Assembly: GCA_035578155.1 (NCBI GenBank)
Contig: JAPWDM010000001.1
Location: 74,408,062 to 74,472,061 of the forward strand
Length of the DNA: 64,000 nucleotides
Source: Brachynemurus nebulosus
Lineage: Eukaryota > Arthropoda > Insecta > Neuroptera > Myrmeleontidae
Reading direction: 5' to 3'
Shown in pieces: positions 44,597 to 55,048 of the stretch. Positions within the stretch are counted from its first letter, which is position 1. The number at the start of each line of letters is the position of its first letter. The notes beneath the pieces were generated by a model. The model searched no databases and was not told the DNA's origin. It worked only from the letters and a program-made list of their open reading frames with translations. The translations under genes were made by a program, and so were the position numbers.

Positions 44597-45072
44597 GTAA
44601 AGCGGAATTTTGTTCGCATTTAAACATACACCAATATTCATATGTTCACTTAATGTCCAGCTTTGGCTGATACTTGAACACTCGACTTACTTTGGTATGT
44701 ATGACCAATTTATTATGTTAATTAAAATTCACATAGTGTTTGAAAAATTATCAAATTGAATCGGCTGGGACTCGAACCCGGATCTCTTAGTTGCTAGCCA
44801 AGTGCTTTACGGTCGGTGGCCTAATTGGTAAGGCACTTGGCTAGTAACCAAGAGATCTGGGTTCGAGCCCCAGCCGATCAAATTTGATAATTTTTCAAAC
44901 ACTATGTGAATTTTAATTGAAGTCAATCATGTGAAACACTATGTGAATTTTAATTAACATTTGGTCATACATACCAGGGTAAATCGAGTGTTCAAGTATC
45001 GGCTGAAGCTGGACATTAAGTGAACATATGAATATTGGTGTATTTTTAAATGCGAACAAAAGTCCGCCATAC
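44597..45072. mobile_element. Palindromic element with tRNA-like centre, 476 bp
   Basis: The ends are GTAAAGCGGAATTTTGTTCGC and the related GTATGGCGGACTTTTGTTCGC on the other strand. ATTAAT flanks both sides (44591-44596 and 45073-45078). Each arm carries a tRNA-derived body with the tail 'tttgataatttttcaaacac'; the two bodies meet head to head at about 44811. A related locus at 39830-39855 looks like the unoccupied site. Confidence 0.75.
44811..44880 (+). tRNA. tRNA-Thr(AGT)-like sequence, probably SINE-derived
   Basis: A complete cloverleaf can be drawn: acceptor GGTCGG with CCGATC (one G-U pair), a short D arm around TAATTGGTAA, anticodon stem CTTGG/CCAAG with loop CTAGTAA (anticodon AGT), and T stem CTGGG/CCCAG with loop TTCGAGC. 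A and B box promoters are intact. Its duplication in inverted copies with a shared non-tRNA tail argues for a tRNA-derived repeat rather than a functional gene, though transcription by RNA polymerase III is possible. Confidence 0.55.
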
Positions 45073-45228
45073 ATTAATAATGTTTCACAGGCACTCAATA
45101 ACATTTAAAATTAAAAAGAAAGATTGATTTTGCCTTTTTACCATTCTTCTTGAATTCTTCCTTCTTGGAATCACTGCTTTCTTGAAATACCAATTCTCCA
45201 AAATAATTTTGATTAAATTGAGTAATCT

Positions 45229-45432
45229 ATGTTTTTAGAAGAACCAGTATGCGGGAAATGTGGGGCAGAAGATGAAACGGTCCACCACATTTTATTTGAA
45301 TGCGAGGCATTGGCTCGTATTAGGCACTCAACACTTGGATTGGGTACAGAGCTTGAGACTATTCATCGGGATCCCGTAAGGGCCCTAACTGACTTCATCA
45401 AAGAAGCGGGTCTCTTACGCATAACTGATGAA
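45229..45432 (+). pseudogene. 5'-truncated LINE: C-terminal zinc-finger region of ORF2
   Basis: VCGKCGAEDETVHHILFECEALARIR has the C-x2-C...HH-x3-C pattern at the C-terminus of many non-LTR retrotransposon ORF2 proteins; DPVRALTDFIKEAGLL is the usual tail. It ends TAA at 45433-45435. A GC-richer 3' tail with 'ccccctcccccgtaggaaga' and GAA repeats ends near 45518. Everything upstream of the finger is absent. Confidence 0.75.
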
Positions 45433-45519
45433 TAAACGGAGCTACTGCACAATATTTCACTAGGAATCAGTGCATGGGCTGACAGGACCCCCCCTCCCCC
45501 GTAGGAAGAAGAAGAATCT

Positions 45520-47104
45520 ACATATGTTCATTCAGAACAGCTTCCAGTCTGAATCTCTAATAAGGTATTTGACTGTATTCAAAATTTGTTTTAAATGTCA
45601 AATAATTTTATGTATTATCCTTAAATATATTCAATTTTAGCAGTGACAAAGAAAAATATTCTTTAGTTATTTAAAAATTCTATTTTGAAAATTACAAATT
45701 TTTAGCCTTCATTTAAATGACTAAAAACGCGGTGGTATTTGAAATGGTATGATTGTGTAAAAATTTAACATGACACCGTGTACCGTGTTGACATGAATGA
45801 AAGCGACATCTGTTGAGTCAAATCGTGACGTCATTGCATAGGTCACTACGACGATGCGTTTTTCGCGTCAATTTGTTCATTTAAAATTGAACGGTGGTTT
45901 TTTTTAGCAAAAAAATTTAACAAAATTTTTGTTAAATTTTAAAAAAAAATTTAACAATAATGAACTAATTTGTACGTAAGAACAAAGCATTTAGAATCAT
46001 TTTTTCAATTGCAGTCAAGTACCCTATTACCAAAATTCCGACCAACAAACAAATCTATAGAAAACCTTCAATCATACTTGGATCCATAAGCAAATATCGG
46101 ATTCAAAAATTATAGGAAGAATTATTATTTTTATAGTCAGTAAAAATTATCTACTTAATAAATCTCTAACACTGACTGACTGACTGACAGACAACGCACA
46201 GCCTAAATTATTGGGTTTGGAAGAATGTAATTTTGCACAGGAGTTCCGCATGTAACGTGAGTGAGCACTAAGAAAGGATTTTTGAAAATTCGTTCCCTAG
46301 GTGAGTTAAATAAAGAATGAAAGTTTGTTTGGCAATTCGTCATTTTTGAAGTTAGAGATATTGTATAAAAATATGTTACTATGGCCTTTAAAATAAATAA
46401 TATCTTATTTCATAATCTTTAACACTAACTGACAATCGGAAATGTCACCGATGGTAAATCCATCGAGTGGGTAGTTTTAACTTATTAAAAAACCAAAAAC
46501 TTATTAATTCAAATTGTTTTTCACAAACAATAAAATTACCAAGTACATGTTATTTATTTCAACAAAATTAACATACTCAAATACTAGCATTTAAAAAGAA
46601 CATTCAACAAAAATTGCTCCACTTAAGTTGCGAAAATCTCCAGTTAAATCTACATTATCATAAATAATCTAATACTTTTCGGCACACACTTAGCTATTTT
46701 ATTATTTGAATGTATTGGTTTTTTTGATTCCTTTAAAATCTAACCCTGGAAAATCCGCTAATTGCTGCTGTGACGGGAGGGTTCAATATGTGTTCCAAAA
46801 TAATTATTACATTTTTTAATTCTTTTCTTACCTAGTAGATCAACTTGCTGTTATTTACCAATTTAATATCTTAGCTAAATAGATTAGTGTAACTATTAAA
46901 ATTCAGACGGCCACTTTTTTTAATTTTTAAAGTATTGTGGAAAATTTTGTGAACGAAATTAATAACCAAGTAACTCACTACCTTCTTTAAAAACTACTGC
47001 TTTGGCATATTTCTTTTCTTACCCGTACCAGTTCTTTTCGTTTTACTTTAGTACATCCGTATTATTTGAAATGACAGTAACAATCTCAACATTAAAACTT
47101 ATAC
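45520..47104. other. Intron stretch with dispersed repeats
   Basis: 46155-46345 is copy 3 of the 'ctgactgactgac...ttttgcacaggagttcc' family; 46395-46470 matches 27270-27350. No gene otherwise. Confidence 0.5.
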
Positions 47105-47348
47105 CAAATATTCCAAGTTTATGTAACTGCAGTTTCCAGTTTTTACTGACAGCCATCGTAACATGCATCCTGGTCGAACGTTAGAAATATGCGCATTAAC
47201 AGTTAACGTCTTGGAAGTATCAATAAACCGCCAATATGTAGTTGGATTGATTATATGAATTATCGGCATTATTTCTTCTATTATTTGTATTTCAGCAGAT
47301 GCCTCCACATAGCGAGAATTTATTCTAGCTTCAAATATAATTTGATAT
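47105..47348 (-). CDS. Exon of the REJ-domain host gene, most upstream one recognised
   Basis: A 244-bp exon with acceptor CTGTTTTAG (47349-47357) and donor GTATAAGT (47097-47104). It enters in phase 2 and leaves in phase 0, matching the 29509-29635 exon. The peptide includes EASAEIQIIEEIMPIIHIIN and FIDTSKTLTVNAHISN, then CMLRWLSVKTGNCSYI. This 'P.I.I......ID.S..L.L.A........ W' succession is the start of a REJ region in polycystin-1-like proteins. The longer unspliced frame (to 47449) runs into intron. Upstream exons must lie at higher coordinates or outside the window. Confidence 0.72.
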
Positions 47349-47768
47349 CTAAAACAGAAAAACAATGCTATAGGCTGTGCAGAGACATGACCACAAGTTC
47401 TAGGTAAATTACAGAGAAAAACACCTATTGAGGATATCTTAACTTTCAAAATCCTTCGAATTGCAAAGAATTTCAGTATACCACATGTGTTTTATGATAT
47501 CTAGACAATTAGCTTTCTTCCACAGTGTATCAGAATTTGCGAGATTTTAGTTCGTATGAGTCCTGACGAAATCAGGTCTTCAAAATTTGCAATTATAGTG
47601 CATACATTGCGTTAGAGGTTTCGCGAAAATATTTTGAATGCAAAAATTAATAAACTTACAAAAGAAAATATGTTTTTATCAGAAAATTCATAGATACTTA
47701 AAAAAAATTAAAGGATGAAGTTTTGGAGAAAAATCAGCAACAGTTACTGATATAAAATAAGTATTTAT

Positions 47769-47809
47769 TTGCGACATTTCGAAAATATAGAATTTTCATC
47801 ATCAGGCAA
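47769..47809 (-). ncRNA. Hammerhead ribozyme motif, near-canonical core
   Basis: On the minus strand TTGC-CTGATGA is followed by T, then helix II GAAAAT/ATTTTC (6 perfect pairs), then GAAATGTC and GCAA. TTGC pairs with GCAA as helix I and the cleavage triplet would be GTC. The catalytic core CUGAUGA...GAAA is intact apart from one extra U before helix II. The very short helix III is typical of hammerheads in Penelope-like and related elements. No RT lies adjacent, so it is probably an isolated element end. Confidence 0.6.
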
Positions 47810-47829
47810 GAATATTCTTTAAAACTAAA

Positions 47830-49406
47830 TACATAAATTATAAAAAAATTACACAAATGGAAAATATATATGCAAAATTTCCTACTTACATGTGTTCTGA
47901 TAGTCATAATTACACATAAAATAAAAGTTGATAAAAATTAACATTAATTAAAAAAACTATGGAGAGTCCCAAAAACATTGAGGAATCGCTTGCTACTTTA
48001 TAGATATGCATTTTTGTTTTGTTCAGCCATCTGTCAAAGTGTATCATTTTTTGTGTTTTTCTGAAGCGTCCATTTATTAAATCGATTTTTGTTGAGTACT
48101 GCTTTCGTTGCTGTTAGTTAGGTAAGTTATTTGATATTAAAATAATATTTTGTTAAAATATGAAAAATTGTTTTGTAATTGTGAAAAAGTCTGCCATATT
48201 AGAAACTAGCTGCGACCCGCGGTTTCACTCGCATAAAATTATTTGAATTTAGAGTCAAATTATTGGGTAAATTTTAAATTGGATATTCGGAAATTCGGTA
48301 CATAATCAATTAATTATTTTGCCTGGCTCCGCTTTTCAAACGACCTTAAAGTAACCATATTCATATTTCAAACGCATCGCTGTTTTCCGCACCGTTATGT
48401 AGATACCTAAGTTAATATAGTTGAAAAAATATTCCCAGTCACTTTTGTAGGTTTCCTTCTTTTTTGTCCTTGTCGTACACTTTTAAACACTACACCAGTG
48501 TCCTTAATCAGTGGTTTTTATTTAGTTTTTTAAATATTTGACATAAAAATATTTCATCTTCACAAAGTTAAAAAACTGATGCAATACTGTAAAGAAAAGT
48601 GAAATATGTTATTTTCAATTAGAATAAACTATTTTCGTTTGATTTTAACTGATTTGAAAATTCTAAGCAGTACATATTGACATCCACTGATTTTTGTTTT
48701 TCAAAATTATATTTTTAATAGTATTAAATATTTTGCAATGAATCCAGTCATTCAGTTATTTTACGTATATGTGTACACTTAAGCTATAATATATCATTAA
48801 TGTCATTTGTTTTCGGTTTCTTTAAGAAATATTCTTCTGTAATCAAATTAGTACTGAATAAACAAAATTTACATAAAAATATAAAATAGTGTTATTAACT
48901 TATTATTTATTATTATTTCGTAACCTAATGTTCAATTAGTACCCTATGCACTATTTATTTGTTTGACTGGAATTAGAAAAAGACAATTATCCGTTGACAA
49001 AGAAACTATCAAAAGTGTCTGGGAATAATTTTTTCAACTATAGTTTTAGAAGTATTTCTATTTTAGGCCTTTCTAGGGGACAATTTTACTTCACTTTAAT
49101 TTTTTCCAGAGATTTCAACAATATTTGAACAAAATTTTGTCAAAAATTCCTTCAGCTTTTTAATTTGGAATCTATTTGGTGTCACTGATAGACAATTCTG
49201 AGCACATGTCCATTTAAATTTGATGTTATGAAATTCTATACAAAATCAGTTTCTTATAGTACATCGCTTGGCTCGCTCAACGACTCTAAAGTAGACTTAC
49301 TCATATTTCAATAACATAACTTATTTTGATAAAATTTTATTAAGATCGGTCCAGCTGTTTAATTAAAGTCGTATTCGATAGTCCTGCGAATCAGTTTCGA
49401 TCTCAT
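47830..49406. repeat. Unclassified dispersed repeat region
   Basis: Begins about 48205 with 'aactagctgcgacccgcggtt', a phrase common at the start of arthropod dispersed repeats. It continues with 'cctggctccgcttttcaaac' and, at 49360, 'aagatcggtccagctgttta'. No ORF of note. 47830-48200 is AT-rich and unassigned. Confidence 0.45.
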
Positions 49407-49414
49407 CTTTTAAG

Positions 49415-50316
49415 CAGGGCTTCGAACCGAACCGTAGCCGTAACCGAAAACAGGTAAAACCGATTGATTTTGCCGGAGAGTAGCCGTTAACTGGAGCAAA
49501 ATTATGTTTTTCAAAAACCGTTAATCGAAACGTAACCGTTATTTTTTCGTTCCGATTTATACCTGAAATTCAATATTTAATTTTATTCTATAATCTTCAA
49601 CAATAAATTTCAAAATTTAACGAACTGATGTTTCTATAATATAGGTAGGTAGGTATGTGAATAAAATTTACAATAACATTCGAAAAGTTCTCATAAATCA
49701 AAATATAAAATTTTAGAGATAGTAACCAGTAAACTTTCCTAGCGTTCGTACATATAACGGTCGTTAAAATATATTTTTTGTTTTATTTTATTTATTTATT
49801 CATCTTCTTACTGTATCATCTCATTATTAACTAGAATTAACAGACATATGATATCTGCATTCGACTATATTTCTAGATTAGATAGAAAGGGAACAGGTTA
49901 CTGAATTAGAAATGAAAATTTATATTCCCAGGTTTTCTAATTTCGGTGGTTGTGTTCAGCGTATCAACTAATCAAGCGAGTGTCGAAAGAACTTTCTCAG
50001 TCCTAAAGTAAACAACTACTAAGGGAAAATGGTGTTTCGATAAATTCAAGCATTTTGACAAATATTACGATTGGATTTTTCAAACGTTGATTTATGTTAA
50101 AGGTAATTTCTATAAAATAGATAATAAATATATTCACAACTCGCAAAAAAATTTAAACTTTTTTTTTAAAACCGAAATCAAAAATCGTAAACCGAAACCA
50201 GAACCGAAATCGAAAATAACCTGTACTCTGTAACCGTAAGCGTAATCGACACCGCTATTCTTTTTTTTCGTTGAACCGGAACTGAAAAACGAAAAAAAAT
50301 TCGGTTCGGAGTCCTG
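49415..50316 (+). mobile_element. hAT element relic, 902 bp
   Basis: The ends are CAGGGCTTCGAACCGAA and, on the other strand, CAGGACTCCGAACCGAA (15 of 17). Flanks are CTTTTAAG (49407-49414) and CTTTTAAA (50317-50324), 7 of 8. Subterminal 'accgaaa'/'aaccgtaa' motifs are abundant at both ends. A transposase tail fragment remains inside. Confidence 0.85.
49952..50008 (+). pseudogene. hAT transposase C-terminal motif
   Basis: VFSVSTNQASVERTFSVLK is the hAT dimerisation signature (compare PATNCSDERSFSCLKR at 4705-4920). It is followed at once by a stop; no further transposase sequence is readable. Confidence 0.75.
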
Positions 50317-50429
50317 CTTTTAAATCAGATATACTGAAATACTCTGCGATATTCATATTTTAATAGCGTATCTAATTTTCATACCTTAAGATACTCACAT
50401 TGATAATTTTAAGACTATTTTATTTTGCG

Positions 50430-50910
50430 GGACATTTCGAGTTCACAGGGCTCTGGTGAATATTTCCGAACTCCCGTTAATTTGTTTCGAATTCTTAATA
50501 ATATTAGGGCAAAAGTTCAGATCCGTGCAGTTTTTTATTTTGGGTCTTTTTGAGTCCCCAGAAACCTAGAGGGCAATTTTAAAATGTTCATTTTTCTCAT
50601 AATCTCAGTACAATTTGAGCAAAAAAATTTAGTCAAAATCCTCCCAGCCAATTATTTTGAGTTCGTTTTGGAATCTTAGGACCTTAAGGATCAACTATAA
50701 TGTAACATTTATTTTTTTCAGAATCTCAGTAGTATTTTTGCAAAATTTGGTATTGATACAAATCCAGTCTTTAGCTTTTTTTGAAGTCCTACGGTCTTGC
50801 GGGGTAACTTTGACTTAATTCTGATATTTTTCTTTCAATTCGTATGTCAATTTTACCTATAGTTTTCTTTCATCATTTTTTTGATATATACTACCGTTTT
50901 CTTGAAACCC
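50430..50910. repeat. Diverged tandem units of about 120-150 bp
   Basis: Three loosely similar units with 'ttttgggtctttttgagtcc', 'aatctcagtannatttgngc' and 'caaaatccnnccagc'. They resemble the satellite at 39965-42640 in layout (flavour 'tttttgacacttttgggtcc'), but the relationship is uncertain. Confidence 0.4.
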
Positions 50911-51159
50911 TTCGAAACGGATAAATACAGTCCATATTTCATTTTTATTTAAATATAAGAGTACTCCAGAACTATATACTATTGTTAGTGGAAATATGGA
51001 CATTAGAGACCCTCCTCTCCTCCTCCCGATTTTTTGAGCGACCTCGGGAGGAGGTAGTCCGATCGGGGCGGTTCTAGAAATCTCCAGTGGTGGGTGGAGG
51101 AATGTTTTGGTCTCAAACCTAACTGAACCCTGGTGAACTTGGCTTAACCTAAGAACTCA

Positions 51160-51545
51160 AAATTTCCCTAATAGATGGCGCAGTCACCTTTAAGCTCTGT
51201 AAATTCCAAGTTTTTACTACTAGATGGTGCTCGTAGTCTGGATACTAGCGGACCCTGTGCGTAAAATTTGAAAACTCTGTAAATTCCAAGTTTCACTAAT
51301 AGATTGCGCTGAACACTAGCGAACCCTATAGTAAATTTGAAAAATTGTCAATAGATGGTGCTTAAAAACCTTTGATAGTTATACTTTTCACTAATAGATA
51401 GTGCTGCTAGTCTGAACACTAGCGAACTCTGTGCGTAAATTTGAAAAATTATCAGTAGGTGGCGCTGAAAATCCTTTGATAGTTATCCTTTTCACTAATA
51501 AATGATGCTGCTAGCCTAAACACTAGCGAACTCTTCACCTAAATT
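51160..51545. repeat. Tandem repeat of about 100 bp with 'tagatggcgc' cores
   Basis: Units contain 'cactaatagatggtgctg', 'cactagcgaactctgtgcgt' and 'aaatttgaaaaatt'. Cores lie at about 51172, 51222, 51299, 51353, 51400, 51455 and 51500; full units step by roughly 100 bp. Confidence 0.75.
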
Positions 51546-51830
51546 TAGAATTCCACCTGAAACAGGTTTAAGCTTGTGCTTGTGACGTATTGAGAAGACA
51601 TACTCTATATTTGTTAATAGACTGGTTTTAACTTCTATGATTATATATTTTTATCTGAAAATTTATACAGGTTTTCCTCTAAATAAAACACATTTTTTAT
51701 ATTTTTAATAAATTTATTTAAAATATAAAATATATTTTTTGCAATAAATTGAAAATAATATTTAAATGTTATTACAATAATATTTGTATATGGATATAAC
51801 ATTTTCCATGGCACAAGTTGCTCCATAATG

Positions 51831-52274
51831 TTAACCGCATCGACGACTAGTGTATGTCGATGTTATAATCCCCAACTTGGGCCCAATGGTTACTTCTTCA
51901 AAGTTCAAGAGGGGTGCTGATGGCAGTAGTCGCTTCAAATACCGCACTTTTTCTTCACCTTTCGTATAGATGATTAGAGTTCCATGTAGAGTGTTGATTA
52001 AAATGTATTGTAGTTCCTCGTATTCAATATGTCCATCCATCCATGAGAACCCATGTTCATTTTTCCGCAACCAACGAGCTGTGTGCTGATCTTTTTCGCT
52101 TAATCCACAAAACGGTATTGGTGATTTGAATATATAGTGTTGTAGTATATAATCTTCACCGTAATTTTCTTTGAAAGAATCGAATTTCAACACAGCCAAT
52201 TCCTTTATGTAGAATTTCCCATTTGTTGCACTTGGAAATCCTTGGAAGTCAACAATTGCCACATCGGTCGTCAT
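51831..52274 (-). CDS. 147-aa conserved Polinton-associated protein, unknown function
   Basis: Intact ORF starting MTTDVAIVDFQGFPSATNGK with KELAVLKFDSF. Later motifs are ARWLRKNEHGFSWMDGHIEY and YTKGEEKVRYLKRLLPSAP. Short proteins with 'VDFQGF....F..KE.A', 'WL..NHHG..W..G.I.Y' and 'KG.EK..WL' recur next to capsid genes in insect Polinton-like elements (recalled). The initial D-x-Q/E with the later KG.EK layout suggests an RNase H-fold nuclease-like domain, but that is inference. It lies about 50 nt downstream of the capsid-like gene on the same strand, so probably co-transcribed. Confidence 0.6.
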   Translation of the reverse strand: MTTDVAIVDFQGFPSATNGKFYIKELAVLKFDSFKENYGEDYILQHYIFKSPIPFCGLSEKDQHTARWLRKNEHGFSWMDGHIEYEELQYILINTLHGTLIIYTKGEEKVRYLKRLLPSAPLLNFEEVTIGPKLGIITSTYTSRRCG

Positions 52275-52326
52275 TGTGCGAAGTCTAGAGCGAAACTGTT
52301 TGATTTAAAAATCGGACTGCTATGTT

Positions 52327-53393
52327 TTATACATATTTTGTAACAATATTCGTCAACAGATTATATTGAACAACACGATCATGTAGTAGAAGACAGCGGC
52401 ACTCTGGCACCTCCTTCAACGTTTTAAATTCAATTCGAATATCCACCGGTCCACTTTTCAATGATTCGTTTTGACAGTCGATGAATATGATTGGTGCAAT
52501 ATTATTGAATTATGTTTTGCTTAAAAGCGGTTCATTCTTCTTACAATCATAATATGCTTGTTGAAACTTGGAGTACATGTGATATGCTACTGCATATTTA
52601 TCATTATTGAAATCCAAATTTAAATCCATGTACGGGTATTTTCACAGAATTTAAATAAACTTTAACATCAGACAGTTCACAATGATCAAAAACATTGGAA
52701 TCTTTGTCTTTTTTATCAAAAAGCAATTTTAATATCTCGACTATTTTCCACATACTTCAACATCTTTAGTTTCTGCTCATCTGCAACTGTAATGTTTGGA
52801 ACCATCCATTGAATTTTATGTATATGGAAGGTGACGTCATCCGTTGGTGATATAACTGCATCGAGATCCGTCCGAGCACGAGTCAGAATCAGCTGATATT
52901 TCGCGTTGATAATAACTTTCTTGTAATGGTTAAGAAATCCAAACATTCGTGCCAATGGTAGACAGAAATTGAAGTAGCCTTTTTCCGTTACTTTAATTGT
53001 TTTTTCCGGACACCATCCAGCGTTGTAGAGTAGTTTGCTTTCATTTTCGTTCAATGCCAAATAATTGATTAATCTTTTTGTCGGTTCAACGTACTTGCAT
53101 TGATCGATTTCCACATCGTTCAGTTCATATCGTATTTCTTCAAACAGGTACGCCAATGAATTGTTGGACAATTATGCTGTAGTCGATACTGTTTTATCAC
53201 TTTTCAGCAATTGTCCTTCCACATACAGGCAACTTTCGTGCGGCAGCAGGATCAGATCTTGGTTTTGACAACAGATTCGAATTTCGTCGCTGTTGCCAAA
53301 CGCATTCAGAAACGGTGAATAGCAGTGATACTCGATGTTTGAAATACTCTTATCGAAATCGAATCCAGTATTGATGCTTAAAATGTTGCTCAT
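52327..53393 (-). pseudogene. Major-capsid-like protein gene, broken
   Basis: Starts MSNILSINTGFDFDKSISNI at an ATG overlapping the previous stop (ATGA). The frame has a TAA at 53172-53174, a TGA at 52713-52715, a further frame change near 52640 and another stop near 52510, and ends TAA at 52327-52329 (about 355 codons in all). Motifs include SPFLNAFGNSDEIRICCQNQ and, after the first break, FEEIRYELNDVEID and LARMFGFLNHYKKV. I take it as the double-jelly-roll type capsid of Polinton-like elements by similarity to insect proteins I recall and by its place between penton-like and 147-aa genes. It cannot give a full-length product. Confidence 0.6.
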
Positions 53394-53551
53394 TTTTTCT
53401 TCTTCAGCTTGAAACCCAGTTGTCGAAGAAATTGTTTGTTCTCTCTTGTTAATGGCGGTAGTTGTCGTTTTCTTCTCACCGATCCGTTCACCTCGGCAGC
53501 AAGTTGTAGACTGATCGGTTGTGCCACATTTTCGCCTTTAAATACCAACAT
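53390..53551 (-). CDS. 53-aa basic protein between penton-like and capsid-like genes
   Basis: ATG at 53549-53551, one nucleotide after the penton-like stop. TGA at 53390-53392 overlaps the capsid ATG (AAAATGAGC). The protein starts MLVFKGENVAQPISLQLAAE, contains VRRKRQLPPLTRENKQFLRQ and ends in four lysines. The basic C-terminus and location suggest a small virion or DNA-associated protein; not recognised as a named family. The tight coupling on both sides supports it being real despite its size. Confidence 0.6.
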   Translation of the reverse strand: MLVFKGENVAQPISLQLAAEVNGSVRRKRQLPPLTRENKQFLRQLGFKLKKKK

Positions 53552-53552
53552 C

Positions 53553-54251
53553 TTACGCTGGCTTCAAATGCAACTTTATTGTTATTGTTTCGCCTCGAAA
53601 ATTTACTAAATTTCCGTCTTGATCCACAATGCGTAAAACTAGAGATGTTATCCGTCTCACTATCACCAGCATATAAATAACTGTGCTCGGTGATTCGCTT
53701 ATTTTATACCCAGGCTCAACTTGAATCGGAAACGAATAAATATTATGTGCTGGAACGTTGTTCAAGTAGCTGTTCGTTGTAATATTAGTTTCAATTTGAA
53801 TCAGATTCACTTTCATGATATTCGTCGGTTTATCCGAATAGTGATAATGACTAGCTGCAAGTTTTCGCTTGCTGAATCCCAGTAGTGAACCAATTGTTCG
53901 TTCTTGATCGAAATACATTGCTTCCGTACATTTTATTTCACTTTTTAACGTATTATTATTAGTACGAAGTATAAATTGTGGATTATCACCCGGTTTTCTC
54001 TTCTCTAGTATCCTATCTTCTATTTGAGACCCCAAATCTTCCAGATCATAAGTTCCGATGGGTATCTCGATGCATTTCACTTCTCCATCACCGTAATGAA
54101 ATAAATTATTTGTTTCGTCGATATTCGGCACTGCGTTGTACGTTTCAAAATTGACCAAACCGCACACGTAATCACTCGGTAAATCGATGGGCGGAAAATA
54201 TTCTGCCATCAATATGGATGAGACACCACTTAGCGTTAGTGTGAATGCCAT
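53553..54251 (-). CDS. Penton-like (minor capsid) protein, 232 aa, intact
   Basis: I chose the ATG at 54249-54251 (MAFTLTLSGVSSILMAEYFP) because conservation begins there; the frame is open 24 codons further up. Other motifs are YGDGEVKCIEIPIGTYDLED, LRTNNNTLKSEIKC and, near the end, GETITIKLHLKP. 'IEIPxGxYxLEDL...I' and a beta-rich body fit the single-jelly-roll penton homologue found beside the capsid gene in Polintons (family knowledge). It ends 1 nt before the 53-aa ORF and starts 77 nt after the protease. No breaks seen. Confidence 0.55.
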   Translation of the reverse strand: MAFTLTLSGVSSILMAEYFPPIDLPSDYVCGLVNFETYNAVPNIDETNNLFHYGDGEVKCIEIPIGTYDLEDLGSQIEDRILEKRKPGDNPQFILRTNNNTLKSEIKCTEAMYFDQERTIGSLLGFSKRKLAASHYHYSDKPTNIMKVNLIQIETNITTNSYLNNVPAHNIYSFPIQVEPGYKISESPSTVIYMLVIVRRITSLVLRIVDQDGNLVNFRGETITIKLHLKPA

Positions 54252-54328
54252 GATGCTTAAGATATGAATGAGAGAAAATTCTATATTACATGCATATTTA
54301 AAGTATGGACATTTAAAACACAAATTAT

Positions 54329-55048
54329 TTAATTGAAATAATTTATATTACATAAAAATTTTAGACATAAATGTCCGCAGTTATAGTGATCGTAATTCTG
54401 ATATCTATTATAATTATATTTAATATTATTGCCATGTAAATATTGCACAACTTCAGCAGGTGGTGGTAAATGCCCATAACTGTCGGAATATTCCACGTTC
54501 TTGTTATCTTTGGCGTACGCTACCCAATGGCTTCCTGGTCCAGATGAATTATCCAAATTAACGACACCACACTCCTTTCGTCTTAGACGTTTCGGTAAAT
54601 CATCTCTCATGAACACGCCACGAAAATTGGACAAATAATTGTTTCCAAACTGATAGATGTCGCGATCAGTTAATGGTCGATCGGGTAGCTCGCTTAGCGG
54701 TTTTTTTGATTCGATGTAAAGTCCCAAACCTCTTCTGTATGGTTTCAAATAAAGTCCAGTTCCAGATTTGGATCCAAGAGCAAATAGTGGAACTAGAAAT
54801 GGTAAAATTCCACCAGCTTTTGGAATTGGAATGATTCTTGGTGTTGTAAATTGACTATCTTTCTTCTTGAAGATATTCCTTGCAGCTTTCAGTGCAAATT
54901 TTATCGCATTGTTAATAGTTTTCGGCTTCTTTTTCTTCAATATACTTCTCAAATCACGAATTCCGGCGCCAAATATTAATTTCTGTCCTTTTTTGTTCTT
55001 CTTTGAATGACCCATTCCTAATTTTACTTTTGACTTCATAGCGTTCAT
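54329..55048 (-). CDS. Adenovirus-type cysteine protease (adenain-like), 239 aa
   Basis: Maturation protease of the element's virion proteins. The catalytic triad is visible: H174 in GPGSHWVAY, D189 in EYSDSYGHLP, C224 in HYNCGHLC, with oxyanion Q217 exactly seven residues before the cysteine as in adenovirus proteases. The N-terminal 120 residues are basic and carry a glycine-rich stretch (SGTGLYLKPYRRGLGLYIES) resembling core or cofactor-like peptides, so this may be a fused precursor. Directly upstream the same frame reads WVFDGTKLVGRKSWRAAA and then a TGA (55055-55057), so the N-terminus may have been longer before a C-to-T change. First gene of the cluster. Confidence 0.75.
   Translation of the reverse strand: MNAMKSKVKLGMGHSKKNKKGQKLIFGAGIRDLRSILKKKKPKTINNAIKFALKAARNIFKKKDSQFTTPRIIPIPKAGGILPFLVPLFALGSKSGTGLYLKPYRRGLGLYIESKKPLSELPDRPLTDRDIYQFGNNYLSNFRGVFMRDDLPKRLRRKECGVVNLDNSSGPGSHWVAYAKDNKNVEYSDSYGHLPPPAEVVQYLHGNNIKYNYNRYQNYDHYNCGHLCLKFLCNINYFN

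Noticed and set aside
44761..44815. A second functional tRNA on the minus strand
   Set aside because: It lacks the 5' acceptor strand and has a mutated anticodon stem; it is the mirrored arm of the palindromic element.
53409..53609. 66-codon plus-strand frame in the Polinton block
   Set aside because: Antisense shadow of the 53-aa ORF and the penton-like gene end.
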